From Alphaproteobacteria bacterium (GTDB lineage Bacteria; Pseudomonadota; Alphaproteobacteria; RF32; CAG-239): DNA of 56,026 nt. Made by a program: the position numbers and the translations under genes. Positions 1-7,127 of the stretch are shown here, piece after piece (the stretch's first letter is position 1; the number at the start of each line of letters is the position of its first letter). The stretch covers positions 1 to 56,026 of the forward strand of contig JAGBLF010000016.1 in assembly GCA_017635595.1 (NCBI GenBank), written 5' to 3'. The notes under the pieces were generated by a model that worked only from the letters and a program-made list of their open reading frames with translations, did not search any database and was not told where the DNA came from.

Positions 1-114
1 ATGTAAAGTGTATTTGAACTCACGCCTGCCAGCGAGAATTTGTAGCGAATCGGGAACTTTAGCCCTGATGTAATAAGTGTGGTTGCGTCTCACCAGACGA
101 TTGAACCCGAACAT
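1..114 (-). CDS. Tyrosine recombinase/integrase, N-terminal fragment (cut by the window edge)
   Basis: An open frame of 38 codons starts with ATG at 114 and runs to base 1 without a stop. The translation begins MFGFNRLVRRNHTYYIRAKV and continues with a PDSL...GRREFKYTL pattern. This is the look of the N-terminal DUF6538-type arm-binding region of phage-like tyrosine recombinases, where an aromatic/basic strand is followed by 'VP..L....GR.E...SL'. An AGAGAGGTG ribosome-binding site lies just upstream. The frame stays open upstream, but the RBS and the family-like start favour 114. The catalytic domain would lie outside the window. The gene reads away from tRNA-Gly, and the 3' end of that tRNA faces the gene. 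This is the usual arrangement for an element integrated in a tRNA 3' end. The family call rests on only 38 residues. Confidence 0.62.
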   Translation of the reverse strand, partial: MFGFNRLVRRNHTYYIRAKVPDSLQILAGRREFKYTLH

Positions 115-139
115 TGATGTCACCTCTCTTTTGGCATTA

Positions 140-178
140 TCGGTGTAGCACGTTGGTGTATCACCTCGGTGTATCACC
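140..178. repeat. Three tandem 13-bp repeats upstream of the integrase
   Basis: Three directly adjacent 13-bp units occupy 140-152, 153-165 and 166-178. The plus-strand consensus is TYGGTGTAKCACS; units two and three differ at one base. They lie between the integrase start and the tRNA-Gly terminator. Directly repeated short sites here are compatible with integrase arm-type sites or excisionase/repressor binding sites. The repeat is seen directly; its role is inferred. Confidence 0.6.
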
Positions 179-211
179 CCCCTGAAAAGGCACCCCTGTC
201 GGACATTTTGT

Positions 212-244
212 AAAAAAAATGACGTAAGAACAACATCTTACGTC
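212..244 (-). terminator. Intrinsic terminator of tRNA-Gly
   Basis: A 9-bp perfect stem (221-229 with 236-244) with a 6-nt loop is followed on the minus strand by an A plus eight T. It lies 6 bp past the tRNA-Gly 3' end and fits as its terminator. Confidence 0.85.
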
Positions 245-249
245 TTTAT

Positions 250-324
250 TGGAGCGGGCAATGGGATTCGGACCCACGACATCAACCTTGGCAAGGTTGC
301 GCTCTACCCCTGAGCTATACCCGC
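250..324 (-). tRNA. tRNA-Gly (anticodon GCC)
   Basis: The minus strand folds as a standard cloverleaf. The acceptor stem GCGGGTA pairs with TGCCCGC, with one G-T pair. The D-arm contains AGCTCAG, the anticodon loop reads TTGCCAA, and the T-arm contains GGGTCCGAATCCC. The discriminator is T and CCA is encoded. The 3' end faces the integrase fragment, so this tRNA is a plausible attachment site. Confidence 0.95.
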
Positions 325-343
325 ATCATTGCGAACGAGTTAT

Positions 344-371
344 TTAATAACACATAAAAAATAAAATGCAA
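344..371 (-). promoter_or_regulatory. Probable sigma-70 promoter of tRNA-Gly
   Basis: On the minus strand TTGCAT (366-371) and TATTAA (344-349) are 16 bp apart. The -10 ends 19 bp before the first tRNA base. Confidence 0.45.
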
Positions 372-504
372 GAACTTTTTTTATTATTTTTGCACTTTTT
401 TTCATTTTTTACTTTTTAATTTAATAAAACCTTTATATTCTTGCCTTATCATAAAAACATCAATATAATAATTTATGATTTTTACTTTTATGGGGGCCGT
501 CGGT

Positions 505-648
505 ATGACAAATAAAAAATCCGCACAAGAGATTCGATTTGAAAAAGAAGCGAAGGCTTTACGGAAAAATCTGATTAAACGAAAAAAACAACAAGAAGAA
601 CTTGCTAAATTAAAAAAACTAAAGGAGCAAAACTGTGGACAAGATTAA
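505..648 (+). CDS. Small basic protein translationally coupled to murA
   Basis: A 47-codon ORF starting at ATG 505 encodes a lysine-rich, helix-prone peptide containing ALRKNLIKRKKQQEELAKL. An in-frame ATG at 490 would add five residues. It overlaps the GTG start of murA (635) by 14 bases, and the murA ribosome-binding site AAAGGAG lies inside its last codons, which suggests translational coupling. From memory, short proteins with an 'ALRxNLxRRKxQ' core are encoded beside murA in other alphaproteobacteria, so this is probably a real conserved gene. Its function is unknown; its basic composition would suit RNA or ribosome contact, but nothing proves it. Confidence 0.55.
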   Translation: MTNKKSAQEIRFEKEAKALRKNLIKRKKQQEELAKLKKLKEQNCGQD

Positions 649-1927
649 AATTATCGGCGGAAATCCTTTATTTGGCAAAGTTTTTATCAGCGGTGCCAAA
701 AACACAGCTTTGCCGATTATTTGTGCTTCACTTTTAACTGATGAGCCGGTTACCATTAAAAATATTCCGTTTTTATCCGATATCAAATCATTAAATAATC
801 TTTTATTGCAGTTGGGTACGGATATCTCCGTCAATGAGGAACTCCTAAACGGCCATAATACACAAACGATTACATATCACACACCTCAACCGACAAGTTT
901 GATTGCACCTTATGATTTTGTTCGTAAAATGCGCGCTTCATACTATGTTTTAGGTCCGCTTTTGGCAAAGTACCGACATGTTGAACTTTCATTACCGGGA
1001 GGATGTGCCATCGGTGCCAGACCGATGGATATACATCTGACCTCTTTAGAGCAAATGGGCGCTCGTATCGAAATTAAAAACGGTTATGTTGTCGCGGATA
1101 CAGACGACCGCTTAAAAGGTGCTCATATTGCTTTTCATTCGGCCTCCGTCGGTGCTACTTGCAATATCTTGATGGCGGCCGCCTTGGCTGAAGGTACCAC
1201 GGTTATTGAAAATGCTGCAAAAGAGCCTGAAATCGCCGACCTTATACGTATGCTTAATAAAATGGGCGCTCATATTGAAGGCGAAAATACTTCGACACTG
1301 ACAATTTACGGTGTTAAAAAATTGCACGGTGTCACTCACCAGATTATTAATGATCGTATTGAGGCCGGTTCTTATGCTGTCGCCGCAGCTATTACCAAAG
1401 GCCGAATCGAACTTATTAATGCCAATCCGGAATATTTGAAAACACCGCTTGACATTTTACAAAAAATGGGCGTTAAAATCGAATTAACGCCTAACAGTAT
1501 AATTGTAGATGCGCAGAATGCTGTTCTTCACGGTGAAGATATTTATACCGACTACTATCCCGGATTTCCTACCGATTTACAAGCGCAATTTATGGCTTTA
1601 ATGTGCGTTTCTGAAGGTGCTTCGATGATTACCGAAAATATTTGGGAAAATCGTTTTATGCATGTGCCCGAATTAATGCGAATGGGGGCCAACATTAATG
1701 TTCACGGCCATGCTTCGGCAATTGTCCGCGGCGTTAAAAAACTTTCGGGAGCACCGGTCATGTCTACAGACTTACGGGCGTCATTTTCGCTTATTCTGGC
1801 CGGATTGGTTGCAGAAGGCGAAACTATTGTTAATCGAGTTTATCACTTAGATCGCGGCTACGAATCTTTAGAAGAAAAATTTAAAGCCGTCGGAGCTGAT
1901 ATTGAACGTATTAAAGAGGCAGATTAA
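635..1927 (+). CDS. murA: UDP-N-acetylglucosamine 1-carboxyvinyltransferase
   Basis: MurA transfers enolpyruvate from PEP to UDP-GlcNAc, the first committed cytoplasmic step of peptidoglycan synthesis. At 430 residues it has the family's usual length. The substrate-binding GAKNTAL (K22, N23) is present, as is the catalytic loop LPGGCAIGARP with Cys124, the residue alkylated by fosfomycin in sensitive enzymes. The FPTDLQAQ motif carries the late catalytic Asp. The start is GTG at 635, chosen because AAAGGAG lies 8-9 bp upstream. The gene overlaps the small ORF before it and is followed after 1 bp by a secreted-protein gene, so the three probably share a transcript. Confidence 0.97.
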   Translation: MDKIKIIGGNPLFGKVFISGAKNTALPIICASLLTDEPVTIKNIPFLSDIKSLNNLLLQLGTDISVNEELLNGHNTQTITYHTPQPTSLIAPYDFVRKMRASYYVLGPLLAKYRHVELSLPGGCAIGARPMDIHLTSLEQMGARIEIKNGYVVADTDDRLKGAHIAFHSASVGATCNILMAAALAEGTTVIENAAKEPEIADLIRMLNKMGAHIEGENTSTLTIYGVKKLHGVTHQIINDRIEAGSYAVAAAITKGRIELINANPEYLKTPLDILQKMGVKIELTPNSIIVDAQNAVLHGEDIYTDYYPGFPTDLQAQFMALMCVSEGASMITENIWENRFMHVPELMRMGANINVHGHASAIVRGVKKLSGAPVMSTDLRASFSLILAGLVAEGETIVNRVYHLDRGYESLEEKFKAVGADIERIKEAD

Positions 1928-1928
1928 T

Positions 1929-2774
1929 ATGAAAAAAATACTTTTTTTACTCACACTTTTATTACCGTTAGTTGCACAAGCTGGAATTACAGACAGATCT
2001 CAATTCCTGCAACCTCTTACCATGTCGACCAAATTTTTCAGAAGACTCTCAAAATGTATGCCTTATGAAGAAGAAAACTCAACATCTTTTGCAGATGTTG
2101 ACATTACGGCAACTTATCGTATTTACGGGTTAACAAACAGCAAAGAATGCGAATTTGAATTGATAACAAACACCGGTTTAGGATATTCCGTTTCACAAAT
2201 TTGCTATTTTCCGCCGGAAGAAATGGAGACTTTTATTAATACCCTGCAAAATTATTTACAAAAGTCGTCCTATACTTTTGACAAGGCTGCCGAAGTTGTC
2301 AACGAGAGTGATTACAAAGATATTTTGGCTATGATGCGGAATAAAAAATATTGCGATTACTATCGTGATGCCATAGATTTTACAAAGCAAATTCGCGATA
2401 ATCTGATGGAATGCAAACCGGCTTGGGAAAACCAAAATGACGGAATTTTGGATATTTCTCGCAAAATCGTCGGCAGAAACGGAGATGAATGCCAATATGA
2501 AACTCTGATAAGCTTCAAGCGCTCAGAAGTCAATCGTCGCTCAGGACCTTTTATTGATAAAATAAAAACTCTGATGGATTACGAAGAAAATCAAACCGTG
2601 CTTTACACTTGTCAGTTGGATGATGAGGATTTGGGTGTATTACGAGATATTTTGTTTTCAATGGTCATTCCGTCTGCCAAAGATTTTGACAGTATAAACG
2701 AAAATTTATCTAACGAAATTAAAGAAAGTGAACCGGCTTTTCTTAATGAAAGATGCACTTTCGAAAAACTGTAA
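1929..2774 (+). CDS. Secreted Cys-rich protein of unknown function (paralogue A)
   Basis: The 281-residue product starts with a clear signal peptide (MKKILFLLTLLLPLVAQA, cut near residue 18). The ATG at 1929 is chosen over the upstream in-frame ATG at 1902 because the signal peptide begins there and AAAGAGG precedes it. The mature protein holds two copies of a module with three conserved cysteines. It starts with a KC.PY-type Cys, followed by a G..N..EC strand, then a QICYF- or YTCQL-type Cys, then a helix. Even cysteine spacing suggests disulfides in the periplasm. The next gene is a clear paralogue. No known family is recognised. It lies 1 bp after murA, but an envelope role is only guilt by association. 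Confidence 0.8.
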   Translation: MKKILFLLTLLLPLVAQAGITDRSQFLQPLTMSTKFFRRLSKCMPYEEENSTSFADVDITATYRIYGLTNSKECEFELITNTGLGYSVSQICYFPPEEMETFINTLQNYLQKSSYTFDKAAEVVNESDYKDILAMMRNKKYCDYYRDAIDFTKQIRDNLMECKPAWENQNDGILDISRKIVGRNGDECQYETLISFKRSEVNRRSGPFIDKIKTLMDYEENQTVLYTCQLDDEDLGVLRDILFSMVIPSAKDFDSINENLSNEIKESEPAFLNERCTFEKL

Positions 2775-2796
2775 CAAAATGCTGGGATTAGTGAAT

Positions 2797-3636
2797 ATGC
2801 GGCGTTTTCTTTATATCTTTTTTTTAAGTTTCCTTACCTCACAGGTAAACGCGCAAATTTTAAATATGTCCGATACTCAGGAATATTTATCGGTACCGGT
2901 AGATTTTTTGAAAAGTATTCAAGACTGTAATGTTTATGAGCAAACGGTTATGTCGGCACCTGAAGGCGTTGAAACCAAAATGGTCTACAAGGTCAACGGC
3001 AAAAAAAACGGTAAATGCGATGTGCAGATTGATGGATATACAAATGTAACCGTCCATATAAATCAGTCTTGTCTGTTTACGATGGAACAAGCCGCCGAAT
3101 ATGCAAATTCCATCTACCGCTACCAAAATAAGCATTATTATTTTCATAAAGATCTCAACCGTATCTTATATGATCCGGACTATGTGGCCGCCACAAAATT
3201 AATGACGGATGAAAATATTTGCAAATTCCACCGCGACGGCATTGATGTAACAAGTGAATTTAGAAAAAAACTTGCCGATTGCACACCTTATACCGAAACA
3301 CAGCATCTTGAATCCGTTGACATTGTGCGTGAGATTAAAGCGGCGGTAAACGGTGTTTGTAAAATAGATGTTACCTTCACTCAGCGATTGCCTAACATGG
3401 AATTACGTGCTGAAAAAATAACATCACGTATGTGGGAACACATTAAAAAATTTAAAGAAGCTCATTACCCTTACAGCTGCTCTTTTAATGATGATAAGCG
3501 TAAAGAATATCTGGCAGTTTTGGAAGCATTGGTTGTACCTGAAGAAGACGGGTTTGATTTTTCGGCCGTTCAACGTTTCAGCCAAATATCCGAAATGGAA
3601 TTTATTTATAAAAACTGCACTTATGTCGTTAAATAA
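2797..3636 (+). CDS. Secreted Cys-rich protein of unknown function (paralogue B)
   Basis: The 279-residue product has a signal peptide (MRRFLYIFFLSFLTSQVNA). The frame opens at 2728, inside the previous gene, but the signal peptide fixes the start at ATG 2797. It repeats the layout of its neighbour. 'DCNVYEQ...NGKCDVQ...SCLFTMEQ' forms module one, and 'DCTPYTE...NGVCKIDV...YSCSFNDD' forms module two. Both end in a short helical segment containing ALVVPEE or SMVIPSA. Identity with paralogue A is low outside the cysteine and glycine positions, so the duplication is old. The gap to the previous gene is 22 bp, suggesting one transcript. Function unknown. Confidence 0.8.
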   Translation: MRRFLYIFFLSFLTSQVNAQILNMSDTQEYLSVPVDFLKSIQDCNVYEQTVMSAPEGVETKMVYKVNGKKNGKCDVQIDGYTNVTVHINQSCLFTMEQAAEYANSIYRYQNKHYYFHKDLNRILYDPDYVAATKLMTDENICKFHRDGIDVTSEFRKKLADCTPYTETQHLESVDIVREIKAAVNGVCKIDVTFTQRLPNMELRAEKITSRMWEHIKKFKEAHYPYSCSFNDDKRKEYLAVLEALVVPEEDGFDFSAVQRFSQISEMEFIYKNCTYVVK

Positions 3637-3663
3637 ATTTTATTAAAAATTTTTCTTGTTACC

Positions 3664-3692
3664 CTTGCGTTTTTCTTTATGAAACACCATAT
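3664..3692 (+). promoter_or_regulatory. Probable heat-shock (RpoH-type) promoter of htpG
   Basis: CTTGCG (3664-3669) and CCATAT (3687-3692) are separated by 17 bp, close to the sigma-32 pattern CTTG...CCATnT. It lies 29 bp before the htpG start. A heat-shock promoter fits the gene product. Confidence 0.5.
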
Positions 3693-3721
3693 AACACTTA
3701 GTTGCATAAAGGAGATTAAAC

Positions 3722-5572
3722 ATGGCCAGAAAACAAAAATTCAAAACAGAAGTCAGCAAGCTTTTGGATATTGTTATTAATTCTTTATATTCGGAAAAAT
3801 ACATCTTTTTGCGCGAGCTTATTTCCAATGCCAGTGATGCTTGCGACAAGTTGCGCTACTATGCTTTGACCAACCCGGGAATCGCCAAGGATAACGGCGA
3901 ATTTAAAATCATTGTTACGCCGAATGCCGAGGAAAATACGCTTATAATCAGCGATAACGGTATCGGTATGAATAAAGATGACTTGATTAATCATTTGGGA
4001 ACCATTGCAAAATCCGGTACGGCAGACTTTGTAAGCAATGCCTCCGATAACGGTTCAATAGTCGATTTAATCGGCAAGTTCGGTGTCGGCTTTTACTCGG
4101 CATTTATGGTTGCAAAAAAAGTAGAAGTGACAACACGCCGCGCCGGTGAGGAACAAGCTTATACTTGGATATCAGACGGTGTTGAAGGCTTTGAAATTAC
4201 TGAGGCTACCCGTGAAAAAATCGGTACAGATATCAAGTTATACTTAAAAGATGATGCCAAAGATTATACTGATACAATTTATCTGCGTCATATTATCCGT
4301 ACCTATTCCGACCACATTAATTACCCTATTGTCCTTGATTTAGGTAAAGCCGGCGAAGAAACAGTCAATAACGGTTCGGCACTGTGGACAAAGAATAAAG
4401 CCGATATTACAGAAGAACAATATAACGAGTTCTATCATCACATTTCGCGCAATTTCGATACACCGTGGATGCGTCTGCATTTTAAGGCAGAGGGAAGCAT
4501 TGAGTACACCGGTTTGCTGTATATTCCGTCGGAAGCGCCGTATGATTTATTCCAGCCTGATCGTCAGCAAAGTTTAAAACTCTACGTTAATCGTGTCTTT
4601 ATTTCTGATAAAGTCGATGATTTGATGCCGGCGTACTTGCGCTTTGTCAAAGGTATTATCGACAGCTCTGACCTGCCGCTTAACATTTCTCGTGAAATGC
4701 TGCAGCAAAATGCACTGATTACCAAAATTAAAAGTGGAACGGTTTCGCGTATTTTGAAAGAGCTTAAAAAGCGTTCCGAAGATTATGATGACTATATGAA
4801 GTTCTGGAAAATATTCGGTGTCGCATTCAAAGAAGGTATTTATGAAGATGTCGCTAATCGTGTTGAAGTAGCCGAACTTTCACGTTTTTACTCAACAAAT
4901 TCTACCGAAAAATTGACCTCTTTGGATGAGTATATTTCACGTGTTCAAGAGGGACAAACAAACATCTATTACATTACCGGTGATGATGTTCCGACCTTGC
5001 GTAATAACCCTCAATTGGAGGCTTTTGCCACCAAAGGCTTAGAAGTCTTGCTTTTAACCGATCCGATTGATGAATTTTGGGTTCAGGTGCTGACAAACTT
5101 TAAGGGTTACCCGATTAAACACATTTCTCAGGCCGATTTAGATTTGAAAATGGAGCGTGATGCACCGCGAGCCGATGAAGGCAGCTTAAAAATGTTGACC
5201 GATTATATGGCTGAACTGTTTAAGAACGAAGTCGGCAAAGTTGTTCCAACCGAAAAACTAACGAAAAGTCCGGTCAGTTTAACGGTCGAAAACGGTCAGA
5301 TGAGTATTCACCTTGAGCGTTTGATGCGTAATCACCAGCAACAAACCGCTTTTGCCAGCTCACGGATATTGGAAGTAAACCCTTATCACCCGCTGATTAT
5401 CAAATTAGCTGACTCGATATCTGACGAAAGCCAGAAACAAAATATCGAAGAAGTTTCCCGTCTGCTATTGGATCAGGCAAAAATTGCCGAGGGCGAAGCC
5501 ATTTCCGACAGCTCATTCTTTAGTGAAAAATTGAGTGATTATATTTTGCGCGGTTGGCAAAAAAGCGCCTGA
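3722..5572 (+). CDS. htpG: Chaperone protein HtpG (Hsp90 family)
   Basis: HtpG is the bacterial Hsp90, a dimeric ATP-driven cytosolic chaperone. The 616-residue length is normal. The N-terminal GHKL ATPase fold shows SNASDACDKLR (Mg/ATP-binding Asn), DNGIGM, GTIAKSGT and the lid motif GKFGVGFYSAF. The middle domain carries the conserved NISREMLQQ containing the catalytic-loop Arg, and the C-terminal dimerisation region follows. AAAGGAG precedes the ATG by about 8 bp. The gene stands alone with its own heat-shock-like promoter and terminator. Confidence 0.97.
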   Translation: MARKQKFKTEVSKLLDIVINSLYSEKYIFLRELISNASDACDKLRYYALTNPGIAKDNGEFKIIVTPNAEENTLIISDNGIGMNKDDLINHLGTIAKSGTADFVSNASDNGSIVDLIGKFGVGFYSAFMVAKKVEVTTRRAGEEQAYTWISDGVEGFEITEATREKIGTDIKLYLKDDAKDYTDTIYLRHIIRTYSDHINYPIVLDLGKAGEETVNNGSALWTKNKADITEEQYNEFYHHISRNFDTPWMRLHFKAEGSIEYTGLLYIPSEAPYDLFQPDRQQSLKLYVNRVFISDKVDDLMPAYLRFVKGIIDSSDLPLNISREMLQQNALITKIKSGTVSRILKELKKRSEDYDDYMKFWKIFGVAFKEGIYEDVANRVEVAELSRFYSTNSTEKLTSLDEYISRVQEGQTNIYYITGDDVPTLRNNPQLEAFATKGLEVLLLTDPIDEFWVQVLTNFKGYPIKHISQADLDLKMERDAPRADEGSLKMLTDYMAELFKNEVGKVVPTEKLTKSPVSLTVENGQMSIHLERLMRNHQQQTAFASSRILEVNPYHPLIIKLADSISDESQKQNIEEVSRLLLDQAKIAEGEAISDSSFFSEKLSDYILRGWQKSA

Positions 5573-5587
5573 GATAACTTTAAAAAT

Positions 5588-5621
5588 AAAACCTCGGAAG
5601 TCTTCATCCTTCCGAGGTTTT
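5588..5621. terminator. Bidirectional terminator between htpG and fabZ
   Basis: A 13-bp stem (5588-5600 with 5609-5621) has A-rich and T-rich flanks on both sides. It sits between the convergent genes htpG and fabZ and can end transcription from either side. Confidence 0.85.
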
Positions 5622-5641
5622 ATTTTGCTTTTCTGAAAAAA

Positions 5642-6094
5642 TTATCCTTCGACAATCATAGCGGTCAAGTCTGCCTCAGATACCACTTGATCATCAACTT
5701 TTCCGACACCGTGAAATACAAAGATGTTACGATGCATTTTAACTTTTTCAACATACATTTTCAATTGGTCACCCGGACGTACCGGTTTGCGGAATTTTGC
5801 ATTGTCAACCGACATAAACAGTACGCTGCATTTTTTATCGGCATAATCTTCTTTTTCACTCATAACGACACAACCGGCGGTCTGCGCCATTGCCTCAATT
5901 TGCAAAACCCCCGGCATAATCGGATTACCCGGAAAGTGCCCTTGGAAAAACAATTCATTCATCGTCAAATTTTTTAAGCCCATTCCTTTAACACCAGGTT
6001 CTTCAACTTCCAATCTGTCGACCAGCAAAAACGGATAGCGGTGCGGCAGCATTTTTATAATTTCATCAATATTGTAAATTTTATTTTCAGACAT
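5642..6094 (-). CDS. fabZ: 3-hydroxyacyl-[acyl-carrier-protein] dehydratase
   Basis: FabZ dehydrates 3-hydroxyacyl-ACP in fatty acid elongation, and beside lpxD it balances acyl chains between phospholipid and lipid A. The 150-residue protein has HRYPFLLVDR, then GHFPGNPIMPGVL with catalytic His53 and Glu67 in the following helix, the hot-dog-fold signature. It is the last gene of the minus-strand envelope cluster, 8 bp after lpxD. In many relatives lpxA follows fabZ; here a terminator follows instead. Confidence 0.96.
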   Translation of the reverse strand: MSENKIYNIDEIIKMLPHRYPFLLVDRLEVEEPGVKGMGLKNLTMNELFFQGHFPGNPIMPGVLQIEAMAQTAGCVVMSEKEDYADKKCSVLFMSVDNAKFRKPVRPGDQLKMYVEKVKMHRNIFVFHGVGKVDDQVVSEADLTAMIVEG

Positions 6095-6102
6095 ATTTTC
6101 CT

Positions 6103-7116
6103 CTATTTCTTTGAATTTTTTTGTAAAAATGAAACTTGACGCATGAAATCCTTAAACGGAACACACGGACTACCCATCACAACAGCTCCCGGTTCGACAT
6201 CGCGCATTGCACCGGATTGAGCGGCAATCTGCGCACCGCTGCCGATATTTAAGTGATCGGCCAAACCGACTTGTCCGCCCAAAACAACAAAATCGCCCAA
6301 ATTGCAACTGCCGGCTATACCGACTTGTGCCACAATAACGCAACCCATACCGAGCTTATCGTTATGCGCAATCTGAACCAGGTTATCAATGCGGCAGCCA
6401 TCTCCGATAATAGTATCATCCAAAGCGCCTCTGTCAACACAAGTGTTCGCACCGATTTCGACGTCATTACCTATAATCACACGACCGATTTGCGGAATAC
6501 GATGATGCTGACCGTTCATAAACTGGAAACCGAAGCCATCACAACCGATACGCGCACCGCTGTAAATATAGCAATGATGACCGATAATACTGTAAGCTAT
6601 CGAAGCATTATTACCGATACGGCAACTGTTACCGATTTTGCAATCATGCGCAATCACAACATTCGGTTCGATAAGGCAATTATCCCCTATGACAACGCCA
6701 TCCTCGATAACAACATTGGCGCCGATAAAGCATCCCTCGCCGATGTGCGCACTGTCAGCAATTTTGGCCGACGGATCAATACCGGCTTTCGGCATTTTTT
6801 CCGAATACATAAATTCATTTAATTTGATAAATGCTTCTTTCGGATTGGAACTGATTAAAACTATCACATTTTCCGGTACAAATGCTTTTAAGTCTTCGGT
6901 TGTAACACAGGCTTTAGCTTTGATATTTGCGGCCTTATCTTTACTCTTACGATCGTAGAAAAAGCAAATATCCTCCGAGCCGGCACTTGTCATTGTTGCA
7001 ATAGATGCCACAACTTCGGTGGCTTTTGCCGTGTCGAGCAAAACAGCAGATGTAACCTCGGCAACTTGTGCCAAGGTTACGTTTTCTTTTATGTTATAAA
7101 AGTTTTTATCTACCAT
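6103..7116 (-). CDS. lpxD: UDP-3-O-(3-hydroxyacyl)glucosamine N-acyltransferase
   Basis: LpxD adds the second 3-hydroxyacyl chain, from ACP, to the amino group of the lipid A precursor in the cytoplasm. The 337-residue protein has the N-terminal uridine-binding domain (about 1-105). A left-handed beta helix of hexapeptide repeats follows from about 115 (many IGxxx and IGDN units), with the catalytic His251 in QIAHND. A C-terminal helix follows. It lies 11 bp after bamA. The presence of LpxD implies that this organism makes lipid A. Confidence 0.96.
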   Translation of the reverse strand: MVDKNFYNIKENVTLAQVAEVTSAVLLDTAKATEVVASIATMTSAGSEDICFFYDRKSKDKAANIKAKACVTTEDLKAFVPENVIVLISSNPKEAFIKLNEFMYSEKMPKAGIDPSAKIADSAHIGEGCFIGANVVIEDGVVIGDNCLIEPNVVIAHDCKIGNSCRIGNNASIAYSIIGHHCYIYSGARIGCDGFGFQFMNGQHHRIPQIGRVIIGNDVEIGANTCVDRGALDDTIIGDGCRIDNLVQIAHNDKLGMGCVIVAQVGIAGSCNLGDFVVLGGQVGLADHLNIGSGAQIAAQSGAMRDVEPGAVVMGSPCVPFKDFMRQVSFLQKNSKK

Positions 7117-7127
7117 ATTTTTATTCC

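Noticed and set aside
140..178. CRISPR array
   Set aside because: Repeats are 13 bp, directly abutting, with no spacers.
6253..6822. 189-residue ORF antisense to lpxD
   Set aside because: A shadow of the hexapeptide repeats of lpxD; no RBS and a repetitive Thr/Ile/Asn composition.
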